From NCBI GenBank assembly GCA_030629485.1, contig DAOVOW010000092.1, forward strand, positions 1 to 7,240: DNA of 7,240 nucleotides, read 5' to 3'. This document shows positions 1 to 6,550 of the stretch, one piece after another. A model generated the notes under the pieces. The model had not been told where the DNA came from. It was given only the letters and a program-made list of their open reading frames with translations, and searched no databases. Numbering within the stretch: position 1 is the first letter of the stretch; every line of letters starts with the position of its first letter. The stretch is from a bacterium (GTDB lineage: Bacteria; Zixibacteria; MSB-5A5; GN15; FEB-12). A program made the translations under genes and the position numbers.

Positions 1-941
1 AGAAGTACGGCACCAAAGTGGTCGGTGGGGTCACGCCCGGCAAGGGTGGCGCCAAGGTGGCCGGTATTCCTGTCTTCGATACGGTCGAGGAAGCGGTGGT
101 CAAAACGAAAGCCAACACCTCCGTGATCTATGTGCCGCCTCCATTTGCCGTCGATGCCATATTCGAGGCGGTCAGCGCCGGTATCAAGACGGTTATCTGT
201 ATCACTGAAGGCGTACCCGCTAACGACATGATGAAAGTCTATCCCTTCGTCAAGGAGAACGGGGCGCGCTTGATCGGTCCCAACTGCCCCGGTCTGATTT
301 CCGTGGGACAATCCAAGGTGGGTATCATGCCGTCGACCATCGTCAAGAAGGGCGGCGTGGGTGTCGTCTCTCGCTCCGGCACTCTGACTTACGAAGCGAT
401 TTGGGCCCTGACCGTAGCTGGCATGGGGCAATCAACCTGCATCGGTATCGGCGGTGACCAGGTGATCGGCACCAACTTCATCGACTGTTTGGAAGCGTTC
501 CAGGCCGATAGTGCAACCAAGGCGATCGTGATGATCGGCGAGATCGGCGGTTCCGATGAAGAAGATGCGGCCAAATATATCAAGAAGTATGTGACCAAAC
601 CCGTGGTGGCGTTCATTGCCGGTCGAACCGCTCCTCCCGGCAAACGGATGGGTCACGCCGGCGCCATCATTGCGGGCGGCAGCGGCACAGCCAAAGACAA
701 AATCACTGCGCTCAATAAGGTCGGTGTTCCCATCGCCGGTTCTCCCACCGAGATCCCTGCAGCGCTGAAGGAGTTGATGAGAGGCGCTAAGAAAGCTGCG
801 CCGAAGAAAGCAGCGATCAAGAAGACTAAAGCGAAGAAAGCAACGGTGAAAAAGGTCGCAGCCAAGAAGCTCGCACCGAAGAAACAGCGCGGCCTTAAGA
901 AAGCTGCATCTCCCAAGCGAACCAAAAAAGCAAAGAAATAG
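1..941 (+). CDS. sucD: Succinyl-CoA synthetase alpha subunit, 5' partial, with Lys-rich C-terminal tail
   Basis: This is the alpha (CoA-binding, phosphohistidine) subunit of succinate-CoA ligase, which interconverts succinyl-CoA + NDP + Pi and succinate + CoA + NTP in the cytoplasm. The frame is open from base 3 and begins inside the protein at [16 protein letters not shown], matching about residue 30 of E. coli SucD, so roughly 30 residues including the first CoA-binding loop lie off the window; the GTG at 18 is internal. Visible family motifs are [37 protein letters not shown] and [13 protein letters not shown], whose His (codon 654-656) is the phosphorylated active-site residue. The family normally ends shortly after the PAALKELM helix; here about 51 further residues (from about 786) follow, containing 22 Lys and 13 Ala. 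The beta subunit sucC is expected just upstream but is not seen. Identification is firm; the tail's role is unknown. Confidence 0.96.
   Translation, partial: KYGTKVVGGVTPGKGGAKVAGIPVFDTVEEAVVKTKANTSVIYVPPPFAVDAIFEAVSAGIKTVICITEGVPANDMMKVYPFVKENGARLIGPNCPGLISVGQSKVGIMPSTIVKKGGVGVVSRSGTLTYEAIWALTVAGMGQSTCIGIGGDQVIGTNFIDCLEAFQADSATKAIVMIGEIGGSDEEDAAKYIKKYVTKPVVAFIAGRTAPPGKRMGHAGAIIAGGSGTAKDKITALNKVGVPIAGSPTEIPAALKELMRGAKKAAPKKAAIKKTKAKKATVKKVAAKKLAPKKQRGLKKAASPKRTKKAKK
786..938 (+). other. Lysine/alanine-rich C-terminal tail of SucD (H1-like low-complexity region)
   Basis: This in-frame segment encodes 51 residues made of KKA-, KKAAPKK- and AAKK-type units, with 22 Lys, 2 Arg, 13 Ala and no acidic residue. 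It resembles the tails of bacterial histone H1-like and AlgP-like proteins, which bind nucleic acids through charge. The codons repeat only loosely (gaagaaagc-type units with AAG and AAA mixed), so the tail reads as maintained at protein level and is not a recent exact DNA repeat. It begins directly after the last conserved SucD helix. Function is inferred only: nucleic-acid contact, or electrostatic docking to an acidic partner. Confidence 0.8.
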
Positions 942-992
942 CCAGACGATGGCGTTCCAATAGTATGCAAACTGAGTTGTCGAGGAAAATCC

Positions 993-1253
993 ATGACTGA
1001 GCCACAAATGGCCAAGCCCGCCACTAAGAAAAAAGGTAAGAGCAAGTACGATTATTCCAGTGGTCCGCCTCCTTTGGAAATCAACTTGACCTGGTGTAAA
1101 GCTTGTAACATCTGTATTGCCCTTTGTCCCACCCAGGTGTTCGAGCCGGATTCCGACGGCAAACCGGCCATAGCGCGCGCAGAAGATTGCACTCAGTGCA
1201 CTATCTGCTGGACGCACTGTCCCGATTTCGCCATAACATCGAACTACAAGTAG
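993..1253 (+). CDS. korD: 2-oxoglutarate:ferredoxin oxidoreductase delta subunit, 2x[4Fe-4S] ferredoxin
   Basis: This is the small ferredoxin-like subunit of the Kor complex, passing electrons from the catalytic subunits to external ferredoxin. The 86-residue protein has two CX2CX2CX3CP cluster motifs: CKACNICIALCP (Cys35, 38, 41, 45) and CTQCTICWTHCP (Cys66, 69, 72, 76), the pattern of a bacterial two-cluster ferredoxin. Before the clusters lies a basic stretch of about 20 residues (KPATKKKGKSK) and a proline turn. ATG 993 is preferred because GAGGA at 982-986 sits 6 bases upstream; the alternative ATG at 1008 has no comparable site. It lies 51 bases after sucD and 15 before korA. A generic ferredoxin is possible on sequence alone, but the position directly before korABC makes the delta-subunit call strong. 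Confidence 0.93.
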   Translation: MTEPQMAKPATKKKGKSKYDYSSGPPPLEINLTWCKACNICIALCPTQVFEPDSDGKPAIARAEDCTQCTICWTHCPDFAITSNYK

Positions 1254-1268
1254 ATAGGTGAGATAAAC

Positions 1269-2405
1269 ATGGTTGATACACAGAGGACTCTTCTGTTGGG
1301 TAACCTGGCTGCTGTGGAAGGCGCTATCTACGCCGGCATGCGGTTTTTTGCCGGGTACCCGATAACACCCTCGACCGAAGTGGCCGAAGGCTGCTCGCGG
1401 GAACTGCCGAAAATCGGCGGACGCTTCATACAGATGGAGGATGAAATCGCCTCCATCGCCGCCGTCGTCGGGGCCTCAGTCTCCGGCATGAAAGCTATGA
1501 CAGCGACCTCGGGTCCGGGTTTCTCCCTGATGCAGGAGAATATCGGTTACGCCTACATCACCGAAACCCCGTGCGTGGTGATCAACGTACAGCGCGGCGG
1601 GCCATCGACCGGACTGCCGACCAAGGTCAGTCAGTCCGACACTATGCAGGCCCGCTGGGGACCCCACGGTGATTACACTGCGATTGTCGTCGCTCCCTCT
1701 ACCGTCGGTGATACCGTCACCGAGACTATCCGCGCCTTCAACCTCTCCGAACGATTCCGAACACCAGTGGTGATTCTGATGGATGAAATAATCGGTCACC
1801 AGCGTGAGTTGATCTCGCTGCCCAAGCCGGGTGAGCATCAGGTCATTAACCGCGTCAAGGCGACCGTGCCGCCGGAAGAATTCGAGCCATTCCAGCTAAC
1901 AGCCAACGGGGTGTCTCCTATGGCTGCCTACGGCGAAGGCTATCGTACCATCTCCACCGGTTTGACCCACGATCCCATGGGTTTCACCACTAACGAGCCG
2001 GAGGAGATCAAGGTCAAGCTGGATAAGCTTCGCAACAAGATCATGGACTTCCGCAGTGAGATAACCAAACTGCGAGTCGAGATGATGGACGACGCCGAGA
2101 TCGCTTTCGTGTCGTACGGCTCAGTCTCGCGAGCGGTGCTGCTGGCGGTGGCGCTGGCTCGTTCGGCAGGAGTGAAAGTGGGTTTGGTTCAACTGTATAC
2201 GGTGTGGCCGTTCCCGGACAACAAACTGCGCGACTACTGTCAGAAGTGCCAGAAGATAATTGTCCCGGAACTGAACATGGGACAGATTGTGCATGAGATC
2301 AGGCGCGTCATGCCACCCGATACTGAAATTCATTCTCTGCAACGATACGACGGTGAGATCCTGACTCCGATGCAGATACTGGAGAAGCTCGAGGAGGTTA
2401 TGTAA
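1269..2405 (+). CDS. korA: 2-oxoglutarate:ferredoxin oxidoreductase alpha subunit
   Basis: This catalytic subunit, with KorB, oxidatively decarboxylates 2-oxoglutarate to succinyl-CoA using thiamine diphosphate and ferredoxin; the complex can work reductively in some organisms. The 378-residue protein has the pyrimidine-binding domain at about 8-190, with FFAGYPITPSTEVAE (27-40), the acidic MEDEI motif (56-60) expected to supply the glutamate that activates the cofactor, and TATSGPGFSLMQENIGY (78-94). ARWGPHGDY and VILMDEIIGH follow. The C-terminal part (about 260-378) looks like the transketolase C-terminal-type domain. The GYPITPSTE/MEDEI/PSTGLPT combination matches archaeal and bacterial KorA and argues against pyruvate or branched-chain versions, though subtle substrate differences cannot be excluded. 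AGGTG at 1256-1260 is the ribosome site. The stop codon overlaps the korB start by one base (TAATG). Confidence 0.95.
   Translation: MVDTQRTLLLGNLAAVEGAIYAGMRFFAGYPITPSTEVAEGCSRELPKIGGRFIQMEDEIASIAAVVGASVSGMKAMTATSGPGFSLMQENIGYAYITETPCVVINVQRGGPSTGLPTKVSQSDTMQARWGPHGDYTAIVVAPSTVGDTVTETIRAFNLSERFRTPVVILMDEIIGHQRELISLPKPGEHQVINRVKATVPPEEFEPFQLTANGVSPMAAYGEGYRTISTGLTHDPMGFTTNEPEEIKVKLDKLRNKIMDFRSEITKLRVEMMDDAEIAFVSYGSVSRAVLLAVALARSAGVKVGLVQLYTVWPFPDNKLRDYCQKCQKIIVPELNMGQIVHEIRRVMPPDTEIHSLQRYDGEILTPMQILEKLEEVM
2392..2398 (+). promoter_or_regulatory. Strong Shine-Dalgarno for korB inside the korA 3' end
   Basis: AGGAGGT lies in the last codons of korA, 7 bases before the korB ATG at 2405 when measured from AGGAGG. 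With the TAATG stop/start overlap it supports translational coupling of the alpha and beta subunits, which are needed in equal amounts. It also fixes the korB start. Confidence 0.8.
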
Positions 2406-3265
2406 TGGCTACCGTCGAAAAAACCAAGAGTGTTGAAAAGCAGAAGTCGGATGTAGTCCTGAACTACTTCCGGCCCAGGAAGAAGCTTCCCTCGGTTTGG
2501 TGCGCCGGGTGTGGTAACGGTATTGTGATGAGCGCTGTAATTCGCGCCATCGACAAACTGGGCTATTCCAAGGACGAGGTGGCGATGGTCTCAGGAATCG
2601 GCTGCACTAGTCGCATGCCTATCTACCTCGATTTCAGCGCCCTCCACACCACCCATGGACGCGCCCTCGCCTTCGCTACCGGTATCAAGTTCGCCAAACC
2701 GCATATGAAGGTGATCGTAATTACCGGTGACGGCGACTGTCTGGCTATCGGCGGCAATCATTTCATTCATGCCTGCCGTCGTAACATCGATATCACTGCG
2801 ATCCTGATCAATAACTACATCTACGGCATGACCGGAGGACAGGGATCGCCGACGACACCCTCGGGGGCCATCTCGACCACAACCCCCTACGGCAACGTCG
2901 AGAAGCACTTCGATCCATGCAAGTTGGCACAGGCAGCGGGAGCCTCGTTTGTGGCTCGTGGCACCGTCTACCACACACCGCAACTTGAGAAGGCCATCAC
3001 CAATGCGCTTGATCACAACGGCTTCAGTCTGGTGGAAGTGATTTCCAATTGCCATACCTACTATGGGCGTCTCAACCATCGCGGCGATGCTGTTTCGATG
3101 CTTAACGCGTTTAAGGAAAACTCAGTTTCCACCGCCAAGGCCAAGAAATTGAGCCCGGAAGAGATGGAAGGCAAGTTCATCATCGGGACCTTGCACGAGG
3201 ACGATAGAACAGAGTTCTGCGATGAATACCAGAAACTCGTCGACGCCCACATGGGGGAGAAGTAA
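2405..3265 (+). CDS. korB: 2-oxoglutarate:ferredoxin oxidoreductase beta subunit
   Basis: This is the thiamine-diphosphate-binding subunit of the Kor complex. The 286-residue protein carries the cofactor motif starting at ITGDGDCLAIGGNH (107-119) and ending at INNYIYGMTGGQ (135-146), in which GDG and NN frame the diphosphate/Mg site. Four cysteines fit the ligands of the [4Fe-4S] cluster known in this family: WCAGCG (Cys33, Cys36), GIGCTSR (Cys67) and SNCHT (Cys216). HTTHGRALAFATGIK (81-95) is another family hallmark. The first ~18 residues are charged and poorly conserved-looking (MATVEKTKSVEKQKSD). Translation is probably coupled to korA through the one-base overlap, and korC begins 2 bases after the stop. 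The overall length is normal for KorB. Confidence 0.95.
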   Translation: MATVEKTKSVEKQKSDVVLNYFRPRKKLPSVWCAGCGNGIVMSAVIRAIDKLGYSKDEVAMVSGIGCTSRMPIYLDFSALHTTHGRALAFATGIKFAKPHMKVIVITGDGDCLAIGGNHFIHACRRNIDITAILINNYIYGMTGGQGSPTTPSGAISTTTPYGNVEKHFDPCKLAQAAGASFVARGTVYHTPQLEKAITNALDHNGFSLVEVISNCHTYYGRLNHRGDAVSMLNAFKENSVSTAKAKKLSPEEMEGKFIIGTLHEDDRTEFCDEYQKLVDAHMGEK

Positions 3266-3267
3266 TC

Positions 3268-3867
3268 ATGGAACACAAACTGCTTGATAAGATTGAAATT
3301 CCTCACGATCGGTTTGAGATTCGGCTGTCCGGGTCCGGCGGTCAGGGGATGATTCTGGGCTCGGTTATTCTGGCCGAGGCGATCGGTGTCGATTATTCAA
3401 AGAACGTCGTCCAGACGCAGTCGTACGGTCCGGAAGCACGCGGCGGCGCATCTAAGGCGGACGTCGTTGTCTCAACCAACGAAATCTACTACCCCAAAGC
3501 GATGCAACTTGATATGCTACTGTGCATGACACAAGAGTCGATGGACAAGTACTACACCGATCTGCACAAAGACGGCGTCTTGATCGTCGATAGCGGACTG
3601 GTAAAAAACATCCCCACCGAGAACTACTATGCTCTTCCGTTTACCAAGATTGCCCGCGAAGAGGCTGGGCACGTAATGGTGGCGAATGTAGTCGCGCTGG
3701 GCGCCATCGCCGCATTCACGGGGATCGTTTCCAAAGAAGACTTGATCGATGCCGTCCTCAAACGCGCCCCCCGTGGTACCGAAGAGAAGAACCGAACCGC
3801 TGTCGAGATCGGATACGCTGAAGCGATGAAAGTCAAGAAGGACCCGTCTCGTCGAGCGGAGGACTAA
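3268..3867 (+). CDS. korC: 2-oxoglutarate:ferredoxin oxidoreductase gamma subunit
   Basis: This is the gamma subunit of the Kor complex, the domain that in related 2-oxoacid oxidoreductases takes part in CoA binding and holds the complex together. The 199-residue protein shows the glycine-rich motif LSGSGGQGMILG (20-31), QTQSYGPEARGGASKADVVVS (49-69), and MVANVVALGAIAAFTG (137-152), which is the usual order for the POR/KOR gamma domain. The C-terminal helix APRGTEEKNRTAVEIGYAEA also fits. The start is supported by the purine-rich GGGGGAGA at 3253-3260 in the end of korB, 7 bases upstream. With korD, korA and korB it completes a four-subunit enzyme, so nothing is missing from this complex in the window. 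Confidence 0.94.
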   Translation: MEHKLLDKIEIPHDRFEIRLSGSGGQGMILGSVILAEAIGVDYSKNVVQTQSYGPEARGGASKADVVVSTNEIYYPKAMQLDMLLCMTQESMDKYYTDLHKDGVLIVDSGLVKNIPTENYYALPFTKIAREEAGHVMVANVVALGAIAAFTGIVSKEDLIDAVLKRAPRGTEEKNRTAVEIGYAEAMKVKKDPSRRAED

Positions 3868-3872
3868 ACCGA

Positions 3873-4274
3873 ATGAGTCGGACCCTGCTCATAATCAAGC
3901 CGGACGCGACGCAGCGGAACCTCATCGGCCATGTTGTTTCTCGTCTGGAGAAGGCCGGTTTCAAACCGGTTGAAATGCGAATGCTCAAACTGGCCAGGGA
4001 GCAGGCTCGACAATTCTATGCCGTTCACGAAGGCAAACCGTTCCTGGATGACCTGATTGAGTTCATGAGTTCAGGATTGGTGGTGCCGATGGTTCTTGAA
4101 AAAGAGAACGCGGTCGATGACCTGCGTACGCTGATAGGCGCTACCAATCCGGCCGACGCCGCCTGCGGGACGATTCGACAGGAGATCGCTGTCGATGTTC
4201 AGCGCAACTCGGTGCATGCGTCTGATTCGAATGAAAACGCCGCCAAGGAGATCGCATTCTTCTTCGAAGATTGA
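3873..4274 (+). CDS. ndk: Nucleoside diphosphate kinase
   Basis: This cytoplasmic enzyme transfers the gamma phosphate between nucleoside tri- and diphosphates through a phosphohistidine. The 133-residue protein has normal family length and keeps the expected residues: Lys9 in LLIIKPDA, Tyr49 in FYAVHEGKPF, Arg85 and Arg102 in DLRTLIGATNP and GTIRQE, Asn112, and the active His115 in NSVHASDS, followed by ENAAKEIAFFF. Small departures (GLVVP for the usual GPVV, and QEIAVDVQ before the active site) look like lineage variation. GGAGGA at 3858-3863 inside korC gives the ribosome site, and the gap to korC is 5 bases. Physical association of Ndk with succinyl-CoA synthetase has been reported in Pseudomonas, so the linkage to sucD and kor makes metabolic sense; association here is inference. 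Confidence 0.97.
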   Translation: MSRTLLIIKPDATQRNLIGHVVSRLEKAGFKPVEMRMLKLAREQARQFYAVHEGKPFLDDLIEFMSSGLVVPMVLEKENAVDDLRTLIGATNPADAACGTIRQEIAVDVQRNSVHASDSNENAAKEIAFFFED

Positions 4275-4349
4275 GACGTAGGGCAGGATCCCTGCGATTC
4301 TGCCATCGTGAAGGCGTCTTGAGCATGCATCCTATACAGGTTAGAGCCT
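4275..4349 (+). other. 75-base gap between ndk and the LarA-family gene
   Basis: This is the longest space between two complete genes in the window. It contains the hairpin at 4282-4304 and a weak AGG (4338-4340) as the only candidate ribosome site for the next gene. I see no convincing -35/-10 pair: TATACA at 4333-4338 has no suitable partner about 17 bases upstream. Whether transcription continues through the gap or a new promoter starts here cannot be told from sequence. Confidence 0.6.
4282..4304 (+). repeat. Intergenic hairpin, 9-bp stem with 5-base loop
   Basis: GGCAGGATC (4282-4290) pairs with GATTCTGCC (4296-4304) around the loop CCTGC, giving nine pairs with one G-T wobble. An outer five-pair helix AGACG (4274-4278) with CGTCT (4315-4319) could extend it. 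No T-run follows, so it is not a standard intrinsic terminator. Possible roles are an RNA processing or 3'-end protection element after ndk, or part of the leader of the next gene. An alternative 5-bp fold (GCAGG/CCTGC with loop ATC) competes with it. Confidence 0.5.
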
Positions 4350-5573
4350 ATGTCGATTGAACTCTCGTTCGCCGACGGCAAGCTCTCCATCGACATTCCC
4401 GATGGTGTTGAGGTCGACGAATTTGCTCCGATTCGGGTCGACAAACTGCTGACGTTCGAGCAGTTCAGGACCGAATTTCAAGACTCCGGTGGAGGCAAGT
4501 TTCTGGGCGAGAAACCGCCACTTGTGGTGGTCAATGACGCCTACCGCAATACACCTACGGTGACGATCCTGGGATGGCTGGAGCGCATCGACCGCCAACT
4601 GCTCGATGAAGCGCCATGTATCATAGCTACGGGCGCTCATGACGCCCCTACTGAAACACAGCTTCAGAAAGTCTTCGGTCCTTTTCTCGAGCGCATCAGA
4701 GAGCGGTTAACCATCCACGATGCGAACAACTACGATGCCATGGTCAAGCTGGGTATTGATGATAAGGGTGGTGATGTCTGGTTGAACAAGGTTGCCGCAG
4801 AGTATCAGCGGTTGCTGCTGATCAGTTCGGTCGAGCCGCACTACTTCGCCGGGTTCACCGGGGGCCGCAAGTCGCTGTTCCCCGGTCTGAGTGATCTGGC
4901 AACTACCGAACGCAACCACAATCTGGCCAACTCCATGCTCGCTGCTCCACTGAAGCTGAAAGGCAACCCGGTTGTCGAACACCTGGATGGCTTGATGCAG
5001 TTCATGGATCCATCTCACCTGTTCGGCCTTCAGGCGGTGCTGGATGCAACCGGTGAAATTGCTGCTCTATTCTGCGGGCAACTCGAAGATGCATTTTCGC
5101 GGGCAACATCACGGGCTGAGGAGATCTTCGCTCACGAGATCGATGAACAATACGATATAGTGATATGCGAACTCCTGCCGCCGTTGGACAAGAACCTCTA
5201 CCAGGTCCAGAAGGCCCTCGAAAACTGCCACGAGGCAGTTCGCAACGGCGGTGCTATCATCTTAGTATCAGCCTGTGAGGAGGGTGTCGGGTCGGAGCAC
5301 TTCGTAAAGTTGGCTGAGTCATGGGATCGCTCCCGTAACGAACCGTCCGACGGCCGCTGGCTCTTCGGCTCACACAAGCTGTCGCGGGTGAATGCTCACA
5401 GCCAAAGGATCGAGGTTTATCTCCACTCTACTTTGCCGGAGACGACCGCCCGTCGCGTGTTCTACGAACCACTTGACTTTGTGAAAAAATTCCTATACTT
5501 ACGCTCTGACCAGCGAGAGCTCCACCGCCTGGCGGTGGTTCATGACGCCGGCAACATGGTACTGAAAACTTAA
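4350..5573 (+). CDS. LarA-family (DUF2088) nickel-pincer-nucleotide-dependent racemase/epimerase homolog
   Basis: The 407-residue protein belongs to the lactate racemase LarA family, cytoplasmic enzymes that racemise or epimerise 2-hydroxyacids with a covalently bound nickel-pincer nucleotide. The N-terminal LarA domain covers about 10-210, followed by the C-terminal domain. Compared from memory with Lactobacillus plantarum LarA, the key residues appear kept at a nearly constant offset: Arg66 in DAYRNTPT (R75), His97 in ATGAHDAPTE (H108), His164 in EPHYFAGFTGGRKS (H174), the cofactor lysine Lys174 (K184), nickel ligand His190 (H200), and Gln285/Lys288 in NLYQVQKAL (Q295/K298). GGAIILVSACEEGVGSEHF (300-318) is also typical. 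A stop at 4320-4322 and no ATG, GTG or TTG between it and 4350 fix the start, although the ribosome site is weak. No larB, larC or larE is in the window. Substrate is unknown; see findings. Confidence 0.86.
   Translation: MSIELSFADGKLSIDIPDGVEVDEFAPIRVDKLLTFEQFRTEFQDSGGGKFLGEKPPLVVVNDAYRNTPTVTILGWLERIDRQLLDEAPCIIATGAHDAPTETQLQKVFGPFLERIRERLTIHDANNYDAMVKLGIDDKGGDVWLNKVAAEYQRLLLISSVEPHYFAGFTGGRKSLFPGLSDLATTERNHNLANSMLAAPLKLKGNPVVEHLDGLMQFMDPSHLFGLQAVLDATGEIAALFCGQLEDAFSRATSRAEEIFAHEIDEQYDIVICELLPPLDKNLYQVQKALENCHEAVRNGGAIILVSACEEGVGSEHFVKLAESWDRSRNEPSDGRWLFGSHKLSRVNAHSQRIEVYLHSTLPETTARRVFYEPLDFVKKFLYLRSDQRELHRLAVVHDAGNMVLKT
5522..5538 (+). repeat. Perfect inverted repeat in the 3' end of the LarA-family gene
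   Basis: CCACCGCC (5522-5529) and GGCGGTGG (5531-5538) are exact reverse complements around a single T. As RNA it would fold to about a 6-bp GC-rich stem with a 5-base loop. It lies within the codons for LHRLAVV, 32 bases before the stop and 65 before the mdh start. It may be chance in GC-rich coding DNA, or may influence transcript stability between the two genes. Confidence 0.4.
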
Positions 5574-5593
5574 ACGAAGTATGAACTAATTCC

Positions 5594-5600
5594 GGAGGAA
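5594..5600 (+). promoter_or_regulatory. Strong Shine-Dalgarno for mdh
   Basis: GGAGGAA lies 5 bases upstream of ATG 5604 when measured from GGAGG, in the 30-base gap after the LarA-family gene. It is far stronger than the site before that upstream gene, predicting that mdh is translated at a much higher rate from a shared message, and it fixes the mdh start. Confidence 0.75.
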
Positions 5601-5603
5601 CCG

Positions 5604-6533
5604 ATGAACAAGAAGATCGCCGTTATCGGCGCTGGTAACGTCGGCGCAACTTGCGCCATGTACCTGGCCGAGGCCAATTTTGCTGACGTCGTCATGGTTG
5701 ACATCATCCAGGGTGTCCCACAGGGCAAAGGACTTGACCTGACCCAGGCCGGTCCGGTGCGCGGTTACAACGCCATGGTCAAAGGGACCAACAAATTTTC
5801 CGATCTCAAAGGGGCCGACATTATCATCATGACCGCCGGATTGCCGCGCAAGCCGGGCATGTCGCGCGAGGACCTCTTGAACATGAACGCCGATATTGTC
5901 AAAGCCGTCGGCAAGAACATCAAGAAGTACGCTCCCAAGAGCTTTATCGTCATGGTCTCCAACCCGCTCGATCTGATGACTTTCCACATGCAGAGAGTCA
6001 CCGGTTTCCCCAAGAACCGCGTCTTCGGTCAGGCCGGCGTGCTCGACTCGATTCGCTTCCGCGCTTTCATCTCGATGGAACTCGGCGTCGCTATGACCGA
6101 CACGCAGGCGATGGTGCTCGGCGGCCACGGCGACACGATGGTGCCGCTGCCGCGCTACACGACGGTAGCCGGTATTCCTATCGGCGAATTGATCTCCAAG
6201 GATCGTCTCAAGGCGATTGCCGACCGTACCCGCGCGGGTGGCGGCGAGATCGTCAAACTGCTCAAGACCGGCTCGGCTTACTACGCTCCCGCGGCGGCCA
6301 GTGTCGACATGTGCCGCTCGGTCTTCAACGACGAGAAGAAGGTCCTGGCGGCCTCGGCCTACCTGACCGGTCAATACGGTATCAAGGACATCTACATCGG
6401 CGTGCCGGTGGTGCTGGGCGCCAAGGGTGTCGAGAAGATCCTTGAGTTGAAGTTGAACAAGAGTGAACTCAGCGCCCTTCAGGGTTCGGCCAAAACATAC
6501 AAGAGCCACCTGAAAGGTCTCGGCTACAAGTAA
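5604..6533 (+). CDS. mdh: Malate dehydrogenase, LDH-type (NAD-dependent)
   Basis: This cytoplasmic enzyme interconverts malate and oxaloacetate with NAD. The 309-residue protein is of normal length for the LDH-like MDH group. The Rossmann motif is VIGAGNVGA (7-15), and Asp33 in VVMVDI predicts preference for NAD over NADP. The substrate loop [12 protein letters not shown] has Arg82 where lactate dehydrogenases have Gln, which specifies malate, plus Arg88. Asn120 in VSNPLD, Asp148 and Arg151 in GVLDSIRFR, and catalytic His175 in [10 protein letters not shown] complete the active site. The C-terminus ([13 protein letters not shown]) is basic. Codons in 6020-6330 are rich in C or G at the third position, more so than in the LarA-family gene, fitting high expression. 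It follows that gene by 30 bases and precedes icd by 17. Confidence 0.97.
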   Translation: MNKKIAVIGAGNVGATCAMYLAEANFADVVMVDIIQGVPQGKGLDLTQAGPVRGYNAMVKGTNKFSDLKGADIIIMTAGLPRKPGMSREDLLNMNADIVKAVGKNIKKYAPKSFIVMVSNPLDLMTFHMQRVTGFPKNRVFGQAGVLDSIRFRAFISMELGVAMTDTQAMVLGGHGDTMVPLPRYTTVAGIPIGELISKDRLKAIADRTRAGGGEIVKLLKTGSAYYAPAAASVDMCRSVFNDEKKVLAASAYLTGQYGIKDIYIGVPVVLGAKGVEKILELKLNKSELSALQGSAKTYKSHLKGLGYK

Positions 6534-6550
6534 TACCCCAAGGAGAAATA

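Noticed and set aside
18..20. GTG as the start of sucD
   Set aside because: The frame is open to the left edge and the residues before it (KYGTK) already match SucD, so the true start lies off the window.
942..992. Possible promoter between sucD and korD (TAGTAT at 961-966)
   Set aside because: No plausible -35 element lies at the right distance, and a 51-base gap is compatible with readthrough from sucD.
432..1217. Long minus-strand open frame opposite sucD and korD
   Set aside because: It mirrors the strongly conserved plus-strand genes, spans two of them, and its translation shows no recognisable domain.
3955..3969. Inverted repeat CCGGTTT-C-AAACCGG in ndk
   Set aside because: It lies in codons for the conserved AGFKPV segment and is short, so chance is the simplest explanation.
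4333..4338. TATACA as a -10 box for the LarA-family gene
   Set aside because: No acceptable -35 hexamer is found 15-19 bases upstream, and it lies only 11 bases before the start codon.
5586..6509. Long minus-strand open frame opposite mdh
   Set aside because: It is a consequence of codon bias in mdh; the translation is His/Val/Asp-rich and shows no domain, whereas the plus strand has a complete malate dehydrogenase active site.
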